Assembly (NCBI RefSeq): GCF_013388945.1
Contig: NZ_JACAEH010000004.1
Coordinates: 186,001-250,000, forward strand
Source: Nitrososphaera sp.
Lineage (GTDB): Archaea > Thermoproteota > Nitrososphaeria > Nitrososphaerales > Nitrososphaeraceae
Direction: 5' to 3'
DNA length: 64,000 nucleotides
The notes under the pieces: model-generated
Database searches by the model: none
Seen by the model: only the letters and a program-made list of their open reading frames with translations
What the model was told of the DNA's origin: nothing
In this document: positions 36,254 through 45,254 of the stretch, piece after piece
Layout: the number at the start of each line of letters is the position of its first letter
Numbering within the stretch: position 1 is the first letter of the stretch
Translations under genes and position numbers: made by a program

Positions 36254-36823
36254 TTGAAGGTGTTTCTTGCCATCATTTCTGTATCGCTATTTTCAATCTC
36301 TATGCCCTTGGCGCATGCAGAAGATGCTTATGATTGTGGTCGCGTTTTCACCGGGGGCCTAGGGATGCACCAGCCTCCCGAATGGAAGTATGATATGCCA
36401 TACGGGTGGACGATGGACATCGACGGCCAGAAATACGACATTCTTTACGGTGGGCACATCGCTAACGTCACGGCAGATATCGACAGACGTTCAATTGCGT
36501 TTGACGGAAGGTCCGAAGGCAGTACACTCGAACTCAGACTTTCAAGGGCACTAATTGATTCGACGCAGGATAACCGTGACATCCCGTTCATCGTGCTTGT
36601 GAACGGGCAACCAAGCGTCAATGCCACGCAAGGCATCGTACCGTCAACCGGCGACAGGATGGTGTGCATACCTCTTTCAAATTTTGGTCCATGGTCGAGA
36701 GTAGAGGTAATCGGCACCAGCATCGCTCCAGAGTTCGATATGCTTGCTATTGTTATCGCCTCAGTAATGGCGGTAGCAATTGTTGCGTCTAGAGGATTCA
36801 AGCAAAGAATGCCAAAACTTTAG
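36254..36823 (+). CDS. Secreted surface protein with PEFG-like C-terminal sorting signal
   Basis: A 189-residue protein from TTG at 36254. A signal peptide (FLAIISVSLFSISMPLAHA) is followed by a beta-rich ectodomain. Near the end APEFDMLAIVIASVMAVAIVA leads to SRGFKQR: a PEF motif, one membrane helix and a basic tail. This resembles the PEFG-CTERM signal recognised by the thaumarchaeal archaeosortase. The usual Gly is Asp here. It is convergent with nothing nearby and divergent from hisI. Confidence 0.7.
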   Translation: MKVFLAIISVSLFSISMPLAHAEDAYDCGRVFTGGLGMHQPPEWKYDMPYGWTMDIDGQKYDILYGGHIANVTADIDRRSIAFDGRSEGSTLELRLSRALIDSTQDNRDIPFIVLVNGQPSVNATQGIVPSTGDRMVCIPLSNFGPWSRVEVIGTSIAPEFDMLAIVIASVMAVAIVASRGFKQRMPKL

Positions 36824-36847
36824 GTGTACGCAGCCTGTATCAAACAC

Positions 36848-37006
36848 ATGTTTGATGCGTTGCTCACACAGATCCCCTGCGAAGGGCCCGCATGCAACGC
36901 CGTCAGCGCTGCAATAATAGCCGCGTACGCTGCAGCGGTAACTGCGGCAATAGTCGCGATAATTTACTTTGTGAAAAAGCGCGCGTCTGACCGCAGCCTG
37001 CGCTGA
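36848..37006 (+). CDS. Small single-span membrane protein, 52 aa
   Basis: ATG at 36848 (a GTG at 36824 directly after the upstream stop is possible). A short polar N terminus with two Cys (IPCEGPACN) precedes one membrane helix (VSAAIIAAYAAAVTAAIVAIIYFV) and a basic end (KKRASDRSLR). It probably belongs with the upstream sorted surface protein. Coding status is likely but not certain. Confidence 0.45.
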   Translation: MFDALLTQIPCEGPACNAVSAAIIAAYAAAVTAAIVAIIYFVKKRASDRSLR

Positions 37007-37047
37007 ATGCAGACAGAGATATATGCCCCCGTTGCAGAAACGCTGTC

Positions 37048-38423
<1,376 letters not shown>

Positions 38424-38523
38424 GCCCTGTGATGCCAGAAATTGGCTTAATAGTGTATGGCTCGGCGTGGAACAATAACGAGCGTTCATGAGTAGAATTA
38501 ATATTAAGCAAATGTCGATACGC

Positions 38524-38558
38524 TTTCAGTCTATCTGCCCAGATTAGACTGGCTGAAA
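38524..38558. other. Long imperfect hairpin between tiaS and ferredoxin
   Basis: The arms CAGTCTATCTG and CAGATTAGACTG pair over 11 bases with one bulged T and a CC loop, and TTTC/GAAA flanks can extend it. It lies in the 290-bp region between tiaS and the ferredoxin gene. It could be an operator or part of a small RNA. The remainder of this gap shows only the ferredoxin TATA box. Confidence 0.35.
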
Positions 38559-38673
38559 AGATGCAGGTTCGAGCGTTGTACACGCCACGACCATTGGCCG
38601 TATCCCTCGTACCGCAGGCCTGCAATCGTTCAGTCTTTCTCGATTATATCGGTGTTATAAAAATAGCATACAG

Positions 38674-38681
38674 TTTAAATA
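38674..38681 (+). promoter_or_regulatory. TATA box of the ferredoxin gene
   Basis: A perfect archaeal box TTTAAATA, 33-40 bases before the ATG at 38714, implying a very short leader. Confidence 0.6.
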
Positions 38682-38713
38682 GATTCGAGCAGTTTTCACC
38701 GTCGGTGAACTAG

Positions 38714-39007
38714 ATGCCAGTAGCAATACTTCCTGACGTTTCTGAACAGCACTGCATCGGTTGCGCACTCTGTGTAGAAATCTGCACCGCTCTCGGTCCA
38801 GACGTGCTCAGAGTCAAGCCGGTGGAAGGATGGAAGAGGGGTAAGGCATTCGTGTTCTATCCAGAAAGGTGCATCTCCGACGGAGCTTGCATCGGCGTGT
38901 GCCCGACAAAGGCCATATTCTGGATGAGGCCGATGGACTACACCCCAGGACAGCCAATCCCACTGAAGAAGCACGGCCTCTTCGTGAAGGGTTGGGAAGA
39001 AGGCTAA
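38714..39007 (+). CDS. Two-cluster ferredoxin
   Basis: A 97-residue ferredoxin. The first cluster motif is complete (CIGCALCVEIC). The second reads CISDGACIGVCP, in which the usual second Cys is replaced by Asp or Gly, as in proteins with a 3Fe-4S or labile cluster. The tail is longer than in simple ferredoxins (PMDYTPGQPIPL onward). It would carry electrons for 2-oxoacid oxidoreductases or other redox enzymes. A strong TATA box and T-rich terminator frame it as a single-gene unit. Confidence 0.9.
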   Translation: MPVAILPDVSEQHCIGCALCVEICTALGPDVLRVKPVEGWKRGKAFVFYPERCISDGACIGVCPTKAIFWMRPMDYTPGQPIPLKKHGLFVKGWEEG

Positions 39008-39010
39008 ACG

Positions 39011-39031
39011 CCTCTTTTCTTTTCTTTTTTC
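39011..39031 (+). terminator. T-rich terminator after ferredoxin
   Basis: Four T runs interrupted by single C residues begin within 10 bases of the ferredoxin stop, the common archaeal termination signal. Confidence 0.6.
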
Positions 39032-39070
39032 ATTTAACGCTTTAATACCTCACTTTCTACTCGCTTAACC

Positions 39071-39559
39071 GTGGTCGACTGGGACGAACAGATCAAGGCG
39101 CACCTTTTCTGGATCTGGGGCGAGGAGGACGGCTTTATGAAGCGCGGAAAGGAAGGCATGCTCGTCATAACAGACAGGAGGCTTGCCTTCATATCAAAGA
39201 CGGAGATGAAATATCCGGCGCACGACACGCATTCCCGGCGCCAGCTCAACCGCTTCCAGGCCGGCGAGAACGTCTTCCGCCCTGCAGAAGGCTATGGCAT
39301 AAAGGACCTTGAAGCAGACCTTGACAAGAGCCCCGACAACCTGGAGGTGCCGTACAGGCAGATAATGGATATATCGTCGGAGGAAAAGAGGTGGGGCACG
39401 CTCCTCAAGGTCAAGATAAACCTGGGCGACAAGGCAAAGACCATGAAGTTCTCTATAGTCAAGGGCTGGGTTAAATACCCCGCAAAGGACCCGATCGAGT
39501 TCCAGAAGAAGATGGACTGGTCGCCCCTCATCTCGCTCGTGAAGACCGCCTCGACGTAG
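39071..39559 (+). CDS. PH-like domain protein, unknown function
   Basis: A 162-residue cytosolic protein from GTG at 39071. The segment GMLVITDRRLAFIS resembles the strand pair found in bacterial PH-like domains (where LTxxRL is typical). The rest is charged with a Trp-rich start (WDEQIKAHLFWIWG). It precedes an Lrp-type sensor gene in the same direction, 55 bp away. No firm function. Confidence 0.55.
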   Translation: MVDWDEQIKAHLFWIWGEEDGFMKRGKEGMLVITDRRLAFISKTEMKYPAHDTHSRRQLNRFQAGENVFRPAEGYGIKDLEADLDKSPDNLEVPYRQIMDISSEEKRWGTLLKVKINLGDKAKTMKFSIVKGWVKYPAKDPIEFQKKMDWSPLISLVKTAST

Positions 39560-39614
39560 GGGTAAACCGTTATATTGGCATCCGGTGCCGCGTGTTTCCA
39601 GTAACAACCGGTTT

Positions 39615-39845
39615 ATGACAAAGGCATTCGTTTTAATCAGCACCGAGACCGGTGTTGAGCCGCTCCTTCAGGAGGAGATAAAGCAGCTCGACGGCGTGAA
39701 GGAAGTCTACCAGCTTTTTGGCGAGTACGACATCCTGGCAGTCGTCGAGGAAAACAGCGACAGGGACGTGCAAAAGACGATATCGTGGGAGCTCCGCAAG
39801 ATAAAGGGAATCCGCGGGACCAACACGATGATAGTTGCAAAGTAA
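39615..39845 (+). CDS. Stand-alone Lrp/AsnC ligand-binding (RAM) domain
   Basis: A 76-residue protein from ATG at 39615. It has the beta-alpha-beta-beta-alpha-beta pattern of the RAM domain (KAFVLISTETG, VKEVYQLFGEYDILAVVE, IKGIRGTNTMIVAK) with no HTH. Such proteins bind amino acids or pair with full Lrp regulators. It is 28 bp upstream of cbiE and may share its transcript. Confidence 0.82.
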   Translation: MTKAFVLISTETGVEPLLQEEIKQLDGVKEVYQLFGEYDILAVVEENSDRDVQKTISWELRKIKGIRGTNTMIVAK

Positions 39846-39873
39846 TTATTGAGCCTGCCCCAACACAGTCTGG

Positions 39874-40590
39874 TTGCCCAAAAAACTGTTCATAGTAGGC
39901 GTGGGGCCGGGTTCGCCCCTGTACCTCACCGACGCGGCCAAGGATGCCGTCCGCAGATCGAAATACGTCGTCGGCTACAAGTACACACTCTCAACTATAG
40001 AAGGCGTAATCGACCGGAAAAAGCAGCAGGTGCTTGAGGTGACCATGAAGTCGCAGGAAGACGTCTACCAGGACGTCTACAAAAAGATGAAGGACGGCGA
40101 ATACTGTACCGTGCCTTTCACCGGTGACGCCAACTTTTCAGAATCCGAAGTCGTCGACCGGCTCCTGGAAATATTTGGCGACGAAAACGTCCAGATAATA
40201 CCCGGCATAAGCTCTATCCAGATAGCGGCTGCAAAGTCGCGCGTGCCAACCGACAAGGCGCTTGTCATCACCTTTCATGTAACGGGCGACATCGAGCAGA
40301 AAAAGAAGGACCTAGTGCAGGCAGTGAAGGACGGGAAAAGCGTCATACTGCTCCCGAGGCCCTGGCCCCGCGACCTGTCAAAGCACTTCATGCAGTCAGA
40401 CATTGCCAAGTTCCTGAAGGCAAACGGCATCGACACTTCAAAGCTCAAGGTGTGGGTGTTCGAGCACCTCACGACTGACAAAGAGACGACGTTCAAGGGC
40501 GTCGCAAGCGACCTTGAGGGCAAAGAGTTCTCGGACCTGTCTGCGATGGTCATAGACCAGACAAAGAGGCAGACCTACCTTGAATTCTAA
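39874..40590 (+). CDS. cbiE: Cobalt-precorrin methyltransferase (CbiE-like)
   Basis: A 238-residue SAM-dependent tetrapyrrole methylase from TTG at 39874. The glycine-rich start KKLFIVGVGPGSPLYLT, the middle IIPGISSIQIAAA and the FTGDANFSE loop are class III methyltransferase features. The closest match in memory is CbiE (precorrin-6Y C5-methylation). It belongs to the B12 pathway that the class II reductase in this window depends on. No other cbi genes are seen nearby. Confidence 0.78.
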   Translation: MPKKLFIVGVGPGSPLYLTDAAKDAVRRSKYVVGYKYTLSTIEGVIDRKKQQVLEVTMKSQEDVYQDVYKKMKDGEYCTVPFTGDANFSESEVVDRLLEIFGDENVQIIPGISSIQIAAAKSRVPTDKALVITFHVTGDIEQKKKDLVQAVKDGKSVILLPRPWPRDLSKHFMQSDIAKFLKANGIDTSKLKVWVFEHLTTDKETTFKGVASDLEGKEFSDLSAMVIDQTKRQTYLEF

Positions 40591-40646
40591 TTGTTGTATA
40601 AGACTACCGATTACAAGATAGTCGTCCGCTCTGGTTCTGAATCGTG

Positions 40647-40654
40647 TTTATATA
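40647..40654 (+). promoter_or_regulatory. TATA box of the 40-aa zinc-ribbon gene
   Basis: TTTATATA, 26-33 bases before the ATG at 40680, indicates a leaderless mRNA and supports the reality of this tiny gene. Confidence 0.6.
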
Positions 40655-40679
40655 TTTAGAACATCATTCAGATCTTGAA

Positions 40680-40802
40680 ATGTCAATGGAAAAGTCTGTT
40701 GGCATGGGGCAGGACAAGACCTCGACAAGGTATTGCGTAGAATGTGGAGCCAAAATGCCCAAGTCGCAAAAGACCTGCCCGGCTTGCGGCGAGACCCAGT
40801 AA
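40680..40802 (+). CDS. Tiny zinc-ribbon protein, 40 aa
   Basis: ATG at 40680 to TAA at 40800. The product ends YCVECGAKMPKSQKTCPACGETQ, a compact four-Cys zinc ribbon (CxxC, 12 residues, CxxC) with a polar N terminus. It has its own TATA box and a T-rich terminator, so it is a complete, probably well-expressed unit. Function unknown; probable protein or RNA contact. Confidence 0.72.
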   Translation: MSMEKSVGMGQDKTSTRYCVECGAKMPKSQKTCPACGETQ

Positions 40803-40807
40803 GGGCC

Positions 40808-40825
40808 TTTCCCCTTTTCCTTTTT
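40808..40825 (+). terminator. T-rich terminator after the 40-aa gene
   Basis: TTTCCCCTTTTCCTTTTT follows the stop codon by six bases, a typical archaeal poly-T terminator. Confidence 0.55.
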
Positions 40826-40861
40826 GTAAAACTTAAAGCCTGTGGCCGTTTCAAGTCCTGC

Positions 40862-41131
40862 ATGAACGAATACCCCGTTTCCCAGACCTTCAAGGTGCTC
40901 GACGGCCACGACCTTTACAGGAGCGAGAACCTGATAGTGGCACTTGTAGTGGTGGAGAGCCAGTACGGCCGGGACCTCCGGCTTTATCGCTGGCTCAAGC
41001 GCAACGACCAGTGGAAGGTCGACCTCTGCAGGATGAGCGTCAAGAGGTGGAAATGGAACGAGGTGGCGACAAAGGCGCAGGAGTTCATCACAAAGTACAA
41101 CATCGGCCAGTCCGGGCCGTCAGAAGACTAG
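40862..41131 (+). CDS. Small conserved-looking protein, 89 aa
   Basis: ATG at 40862, reading MNEYPVSQTFKVLDGHDLYRSENL and on. It is beta-then-helix, with aromatic and charged residues (LYRWLKRNDQWKVDLCRMSVKRWKW) that suggest a compact nucleic-acid or protein-binding fold. Upstream in-frame codons back to 40733 cross the previous gene and are not used. It overlaps the convergent SpoIIM-like gene by 4 bp. Function unknown. Confidence 0.6.
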   Translation: MNEYPVSQTFKVLDGHDLYRSENLIVALVVVESQYGRDLRLYRWLKRNDQWKVDLCRMSVKRWKWNEVATKAQEFITKYNIGQSGPSED

Positions 41132-41667
41132 GACGCAAGCTCGAGGTTCAGGCCGCCTAATTCCTGTATCATCCACCATTCTACCACGGCGCCGGCAAAC
41201 AAAACCACCGCCGCAATCCCAAGCTCTATCAGGGTCGGCAGCGCATACTCGCGCCAGTTCTTTTTCTTTGCAAACTGGTAGACTAGCAGGCCGCTCCTTG
41301 ACATCGCAAGGCCGTACGTGAACACTTCCATTATGCCAAACGGGGTCAAAAGTATCACCTGCGGGGGCACGCCTGCAAGCGCTGGCTCGTTTTCTGCAAT
41401 GGCGGAAAACACGTTGCCGGTGGCATAGCCGGAAAATGCCCCGATGCCCACACCCAGGCCGGGCACGAACATCCCGAGCGCTATGCGTATGTTGTTCAGG
41501 AATATGCCGTACTCGTCGATGTCCGCTATCTGGTCGGAAAACTCCTCGCGCACCTGGCTTGCCTCCTCCGGCGTCATCTGGACTGCAGCGCCGGCCGAAT
41601 ACGCCGCAAAAAACACCGCTGCGCCTATTGCTACATACAGGGTCCGCCGGCGGATCTCAAAACGCAA
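41128..41667 (-). CDS. SpoIIM-like membrane protein
   Basis: A 179-residue protein from a TTG at 41667 with about four membrane helices (residues about 10-30, 63-85, 100-125 and 145-165). The segment IFLNNIRIALGMFVPGLGVG and later PFGIMEVFTYGLAMSRS match the archaeal SpoIIM/DUF95 family. Members are integral membrane proteins with no defined biochemical role. It diverges from the antiporter gene with starts touching. Confidence 0.78.
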   Translation of the reverse strand: MRFEIRRRTLYVAIGAAVFFAAYSAGAAVQMTPEEASQVREEFSDQIADIDEYGIFLNNIRIALGMFVPGLGVGIGAFSGYATGNVFSAIAENEPALAGVPPQVILLTPFGIMEVFTYGLAMSRSGLLVYQFAKKKNWREYALPTLIELGIAAVVLFAGAVVEWWMIQELGGLNLELAS

Positions 41668-43043
41668 TGCAGTTCATTGGCGCAGATTCTATAATTAGTT
41701 TTGTCGTAATCCACGCCTACACCGGGCCGCCTCAAGCGCCGACAAGCTTGTTTTTATTGTGGACAAGCTTTAGCTATGCGGTGAACCATACCTCCGGCAT
41801 CACCTCTTTTCTGCCGCAGTTCTTTGCACCCGGAAATGGACCGACCGATTTTATCGTGCAGGACTTTGCCATAATCATGATAATAGCGGCGGTGATGATA
41901 GCCATCACCTACAGGCTGAAGCAGCCTATGGTGATAGGCTACATTCTTGCCGGCATAATCATAGGACCATTCACGCCGCCGTTCAGCCTGGTAAGCAGCA
42001 TAGATACCATCAACGCGCTCGCGGAAATTGGCATCATCATGCTGCTTTTCGTTGTTGGGACAGAATTCCCAATGGCCAAGCTGCGGGCCGTGGGCAGAAT
42101 CTCGATTGTAGTAGCGCTCGCAGAGTCTGTCGGAACGCTCTTCATCGTGTTCTTTACGGCCCAGTATCTTGGGTTCAGCTTCTTTGACTCGTTGTTCTTG
42201 GGCCTCGCGCTTTCAATCACAAGTACCGTGGTCACGGTCAGGGTTCTGGAAGAGCTCGGCATGATAAAGGACAGGTCTTCCACCCTGATACTTAGCATAT
42301 CAATAGTCGAGGACATCATGGCAATCAGCATCCTCGCGGTGCTGCAGTCTGTAGCAAGCGCCGGCGGCGATCTTTCCATCACAAATATCCTTGTGTCCAT
42401 AGGCATAGTAGGCGCGTTCGTGGGCGGCGTGCTCTTTCTGGGATCGCGCTACTTACCCGGAGTCATAGACAGGGCAGGCAAGACCAACGACTACGCGCTC
42501 CTGCTAATAGTGATACTCGGTTTTGCCTTCGGGCTTTCGTTTCTGGCCAACGGCATAGGCCTTTCGGTGGCTACGGGCGCGTTCCTGGCAGGAGTAATCG
42601 TGGCAGAGTCTAAAAGCTCGGCTGTAGCCAGGATACTTACCCTTCCACTGCGTGACATGTTCGCTGCGATATTCTTCATCTCCATAGGCGCACTCATGGA
42701 CATCTCGCTCGTGCCCGCGTTCATCGCGCCTGCCGCCATATTGATACTCACCTCTTTTGGCTCAAAGTTCCTGATAGTGACAGGGATACTGGCAAAGTCA
42801 AAGTACGACACTGTCACCGTGCTTAGGACAGGCTTTGGCATGTCCGCTGCAAAGGGAGAGCTGTCGCTGGTCGTGGTAAAGGGAGGCCAGGACGCGGGCG
42901 TGCTCAGTTCCTCCATACTCCCGCTGCTTGGTGTCATAACCATAGTCACCACCTTCATGGCTCCCTACGTGATCAGGTTCGGTCACAAGTTAAGACTCTC
43001 AGAAGAAAGGTCGGCCAAAAAAGAAGACGAGCCGTACGGCTAG
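41667..43043 (+). CDS. CPA2-family monovalent cation/proton antiporter
   Basis: A 458-residue membrane protein from ATG at 41667 with about 12 helices. The conserved family features are QPMVIGYILAGIIIGP, AEIGIIMLLFVVGTEF, SITSTVVTVRVLEELG and LSISIVEDIMAISIL. It resembles KefB/NapA-like proteins that exchange Na+ or K+ for H+. No TrkA-N or RCK regulatory domain follows; the tail is short and acidic. It ends in a 4-bp convergent overlap with the aquaporin gene. Confidence 0.85.
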   Translation: MQFIGADSIISFVVIHAYTGPPQAPTSLFLLWTSFSYAVNHTSGITSFLPQFFAPGNGPTDFIVQDFAIIMIIAAVMIAITYRLKQPMVIGYILAGIIIGPFTPPFSLVSSIDTINALAEIGIIMLLFVVGTEFPMAKLRAVGRISIVVALAESVGTLFIVFFTAQYLGFSFFDSLFLGLALSITSTVVTVRVLEELGMIKDRSSTLILSISIVEDIMAISILAVLQSVASAGGDLSITNILVSIGIVGAFVGGVLFLGSRYLPGVIDRAGKTNDYALLLIVILGFAFGLSFLANGIGLSVATGAFLAGVIVAESKSSAVARILTLPLRDMFAAIFFISIGALMDISLVPAFIAPAAILILTSFGSKFLIVTGILAKSKYDTVTVLRTGFGMSAAKGELSLVVVKGGQDAGVLSSSILPLLGVITIVTTFMAPYVIRFGHKLRLSEERSAKKEDEPYG

Positions 43044-43720
43044 AACTTTCTTTTTGCAAAAAAAGCCACAATAGACGAGCCGGCAAAAGTCGCCGACCAG
43101 TACAGCCAGAGATCGCCGACTGCTCCTGACAACACGGCCGGCGCAAACGAACGCGCGGGGTTCATCGACGCGCCTGAAATGAAAGAAAGGAAAAGGATGT
43201 CAAGACCGACCATCCCGCCTATGGCAACTCCACTGAATCCTTTCAGCCCCTTCGTGTAGACGACTGCATAGATTACCGCCATGAGGAACCCTGTTGCGAG
43301 AACTTCAACCGCTACTATGAGGGGGAGCGGGAACGAGTAGTCCGGGGCGTTTGCGCCAAGGTTCGCTTCCGTGCCGACAAACGCCATCACAAACAGGCTG
43401 CCCAACACTGCGCCTATCATTTCCGCGCCGAGATACACCGGAAGCTGCGCCTTTGAAATGTGACCTGTGATAAAGAACGCGACAGTCACAGCAGGGTTAA
43501 AGTGCGCCATCGAGACCTTGCCAAACGCGTAGACGCACGCCGCGACTGCTATCGCCGGCGCAACGGCTGCAAAAGGCGTCCCGTACGCCCCGCCTGCCTG
43601 CGCGTCGATGACGACAGACCCTGTCGCAAAGACCACCACGAAAAAGGTGCCGGCAAGCTCTGCGACGAATCTTTTCCTGTTTGCAGAAAGGCTAGCGGCT
43701 ATGCTCGAGGTTCTTGACAA
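43040..43720 (-). CDS. MIP-family channel (aquaporin/aquaglyceroporin)
   Basis: A 226-residue channel with six helices and the two family signatures HFNPAVTVAFF and ASMNPARSFAPA. Its start overlaps the arsC gene by 29 bp, placing it third in the arsM-arsC-aqp operon. In some bacteria (for example AqpS of Sinorhizobium) a channel replaces the ArsB pump and lets As(III) leave the cell; the same role is inferred here from position, with water or glycerol transport the alternative. Confidence 0.88.
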   Translation of the reverse strand: MSRTSSIAASLSANRKRFVAELAGTFFVVVFATGSVVIDAQAGGAYGTPFAAVAPAIAVAACVYAFGKVSMAHFNPAVTVAFFITGHISKAQLPVYLGAEMIGAVLGSLFVMAFVGTEANLGANAPDYSFPLPLIVAVEVLATGFLMAVIYAVVYTKGLKGFSGVAIGGMVGLDILFLSFISGASMNPARSFAPAVLSGAVGDLWLYWSATFAGSSIVAFFAKRKF

Positions 43721-44096
43721 GCTCTTTTACTCTTCTCTCAATGTCGTCGCGGATCTCGCGGACCTTCTCGATGGGCTTGCCCTTCGGGTCCTCAATCCCC
43801 CAGTCGACAGGGTTGTTCAGGAAAAGCAACGGACACTCTGCCTTGTCCATGCAGCCCATGTTCACCGCTTTTTCAGAGTCGCGTATCATGTCCTCCGTGA
43901 TTATCTTTGACTTTTGCGAGCTGATGTCGACGCCTGCCTCCTTCATCGCCTGGACTGCAAGCGGGTTTATCTGCGACGCAGGCTTGGTGCCGGCGCTGAC
44001 TGCGCGAAAGCCCTTTGGCGCATACTTGTTGAAAAAGCCTTCCGCCATCTGGCTCCTGCCAGCGTTTTCCACGCAGACAAAGAGTATGGTCTTCAT
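43692..44096 (-). CDS. arsC: Arsenate reductase, LMW phosphatase type
   Basis: A 134-residue enzyme of the low-molecular-weight phosphatase fold. The P-loop is VCVENAGRSQMAEGF (C-x5-R), and the downstream DWGIEDPKGK gives the catalytic Asp. Proteins of this type reduce As(V) to As(III) with thioredoxin or another thiol. Only one further Cys pair is possible (MGCMDKAECPLLF), placed as in thioredoxin-coupled ArsC. It is coupled to arsM by a 4-bp overlap. Confidence 0.88.
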   Translation of the reverse strand: MKTILFVCVENAGRSQMAEGFFNKYAPKGFRAVSAGTKPASQINPLAVQAMKEAGVDISSQKSKIITEDMIRDSEKAVNMGCMDKAECPLLFLNNPVDWGIEDPKGKPIEKVREIRDDIERRVKELVKNLEHSR

Positions 44097-44818
44097 TTCA
44101 CGGCCCTCACGACAACGCTTGTTATCTTTCTGCCGTCGCCTTCCTGCATGTATGGCTGTTCCTGCAGAACGCTCACATCGGAAAATCCGGCCTTCTTGAT
44201 GCTTGCTAGGTAGTTTTCAAGCGTCAGCGCGCCGTCGATGCAGCTGCACCATTTTTCCGCGTCGACGCTTTTTGCCTCGCTGTCAGTCACAAGGTCGGAG
44301 ATGACCATCCTGCCGCCCTTTTTCAAGATCCTGCGCACCTCGGAAAACGCGCGCACCTTGTCTGTCGTTAGATTGATGACGCAGTTGCTGATCACAGCGT
44401 CAGCCGTGCCGTCGTCGACCGGTATGCGCTCCTCGATGTCGCCCTTGCGGAACTCGACGTTGTCATAGCCGGCGGCATTCTTTCTTGCCCTTGAGAGCAT
44501 CTCGTCTGTCATGTCGATGCCAATCGCCCTGCCTGTTTTGCCAATAGTTTTTGAAGCCAGAAAAATATCAATGCCCGCGCCCGAGCCGAGGTCCACCACC
44601 GTTTCGCCTTCCTTCAGGCCGGCAAAGTTGAGCGGGGCGCCGCATCCCACGCCAAGGACCGAGCCTTCGGGCACGCCTGCAAGCTCTTTGGCGTCATAGC
44701 CTACCATCTCCGCGGCCTGCCTTGGAGTCCCGCAGCCGCAGTCGCCGGGCGCGCAGCACGACTCGTTCAAAACCGCGACCCTGCCGTATTTCTCGCGTAT
44801 CTTTTCCTTTATCTGCAC
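44093..44818 (-). CDS. arsM: Arsenite S-adenosylmethionine methyltransferase
   Basis: A 241-residue enzyme. The N-terminal NESCCAPGDCGCG holds a Cys cluster, VVDLGSGAGIDIFLAS is the SAM site, ISNCVINL has the conserved Cys, and WCSCIDGAL carries the As(III)-binding Cys pair. These match ArsM, which turns As(III) into methylated forms. It is the first gene of the ars operon and starts 61 bp from the divergent HxlR regulator. Confidence 0.93.
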   Translation of the reverse strand: MQIKEKIREKYGRVAVLNESCCAPGDCGCGTPRQAAEMVGYDAKELAGVPEGSVLGVGCGAPLNFAGLKEGETVVDLGSGAGIDIFLASKTIGKTGRAIGIDMTDEMLSRARKNAAGYDNVEFRKGDIEERIPVDDGTADAVISNCVINLTTDKVRAFSEVRRILKKGGRMVISDLVTDSEAKSVDAEKWCSCIDGALTLENYLASIKKAGFSDVSVLQEQPYMQEGDGRKITSVVVRAVK

Positions 44819-44826
44819 GCCTATGC

Positions 44827-44862
44827 TTTACCGGGGAAACTATTTAAGCTGTCAAGGGTAAA
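44827..44862. promoter_or_regulatory. arsM/HxlR control region with inverted half-sites
   Basis: TTTACC (44827-44832) and GGTAAA (44857-44862) form an inverted repeat flanking TATTTAAG (44841-44848), which reads as a TATA box on the minus strand for arsM. A dimeric regulator bound here would cover the TATA box. HxlR autoregulation is plausible. Confidence 0.45.
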
Positions 44863-44879
44863 CCGTTGCAGTTGGTGTA

Positions 44880-45254
44880 ATGGTGGAAACCAAGCTCCCG
44901 ATGGCCCCGGCCTGCGGCTTTTCCGGCTACGACGCCTCGTCGCTCATGTCCGAGACTGCGAAACTGAGAAAGATAATCACAAAGCGCGGGACGCTTGAGA
45001 TACTGATACCGCTCTGCTGCACAACCGAGCCCGTGCGCTACAAGCAGTTCCGCGGCACGATAAAGGGCATATCGAGCAAGACGCTTGCAAGCAGGCTGAA
45101 GGAACTTGAAAAGCTCGGCATACTGCAGAGGCAGGCCTACAACGAGATCCCACCCCGCGTAGAATACAGGCTGACCGCAAAGGGCCAGGAACTGGTCGAG
45201 TCGGTGCTTAACCTGCTTGAATGGATGCGAAAGTGGTCAGGCGCAAAGAGGTAG
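44880..45254 (+). CDS. HxlR-family transcriptional regulator of the ars operon
   Basis: A 124-residue winged-helix protein. The core FRGTIKGISSKTLASRLKELEKLGILQR and IPPRVEYRLTAKG are typical HxlR. It has a vicinal Cys pair in LIPLCCTTEP near the predicted first helix and another Cys near the N terminus (PACGFS), candidate As(III) ligands. Its divergent position next to arsM suggests that it is the arsenic sensor. Family members elsewhere sense aldehydes or redox stress, so the ligand remains inferred. Confidence 0.85.
   Translation: MVETKLPMAPACGFSGYDASSLMSETAKLRKIITKRGTLEILIPLCCTTEPVRYKQFRGTIKGISSKTLASRLKELEKLGILQRQAYNEIPPRVEYRLTAKGQELVESVLNLLEWMRKWSGAKR

Noticed and set aside
41436-41666. 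N-terminal extension of the antiporter
   Set aside because: It is antisense to the SpoIIM-like gene; the membrane protein pattern begins at ATG 41667.
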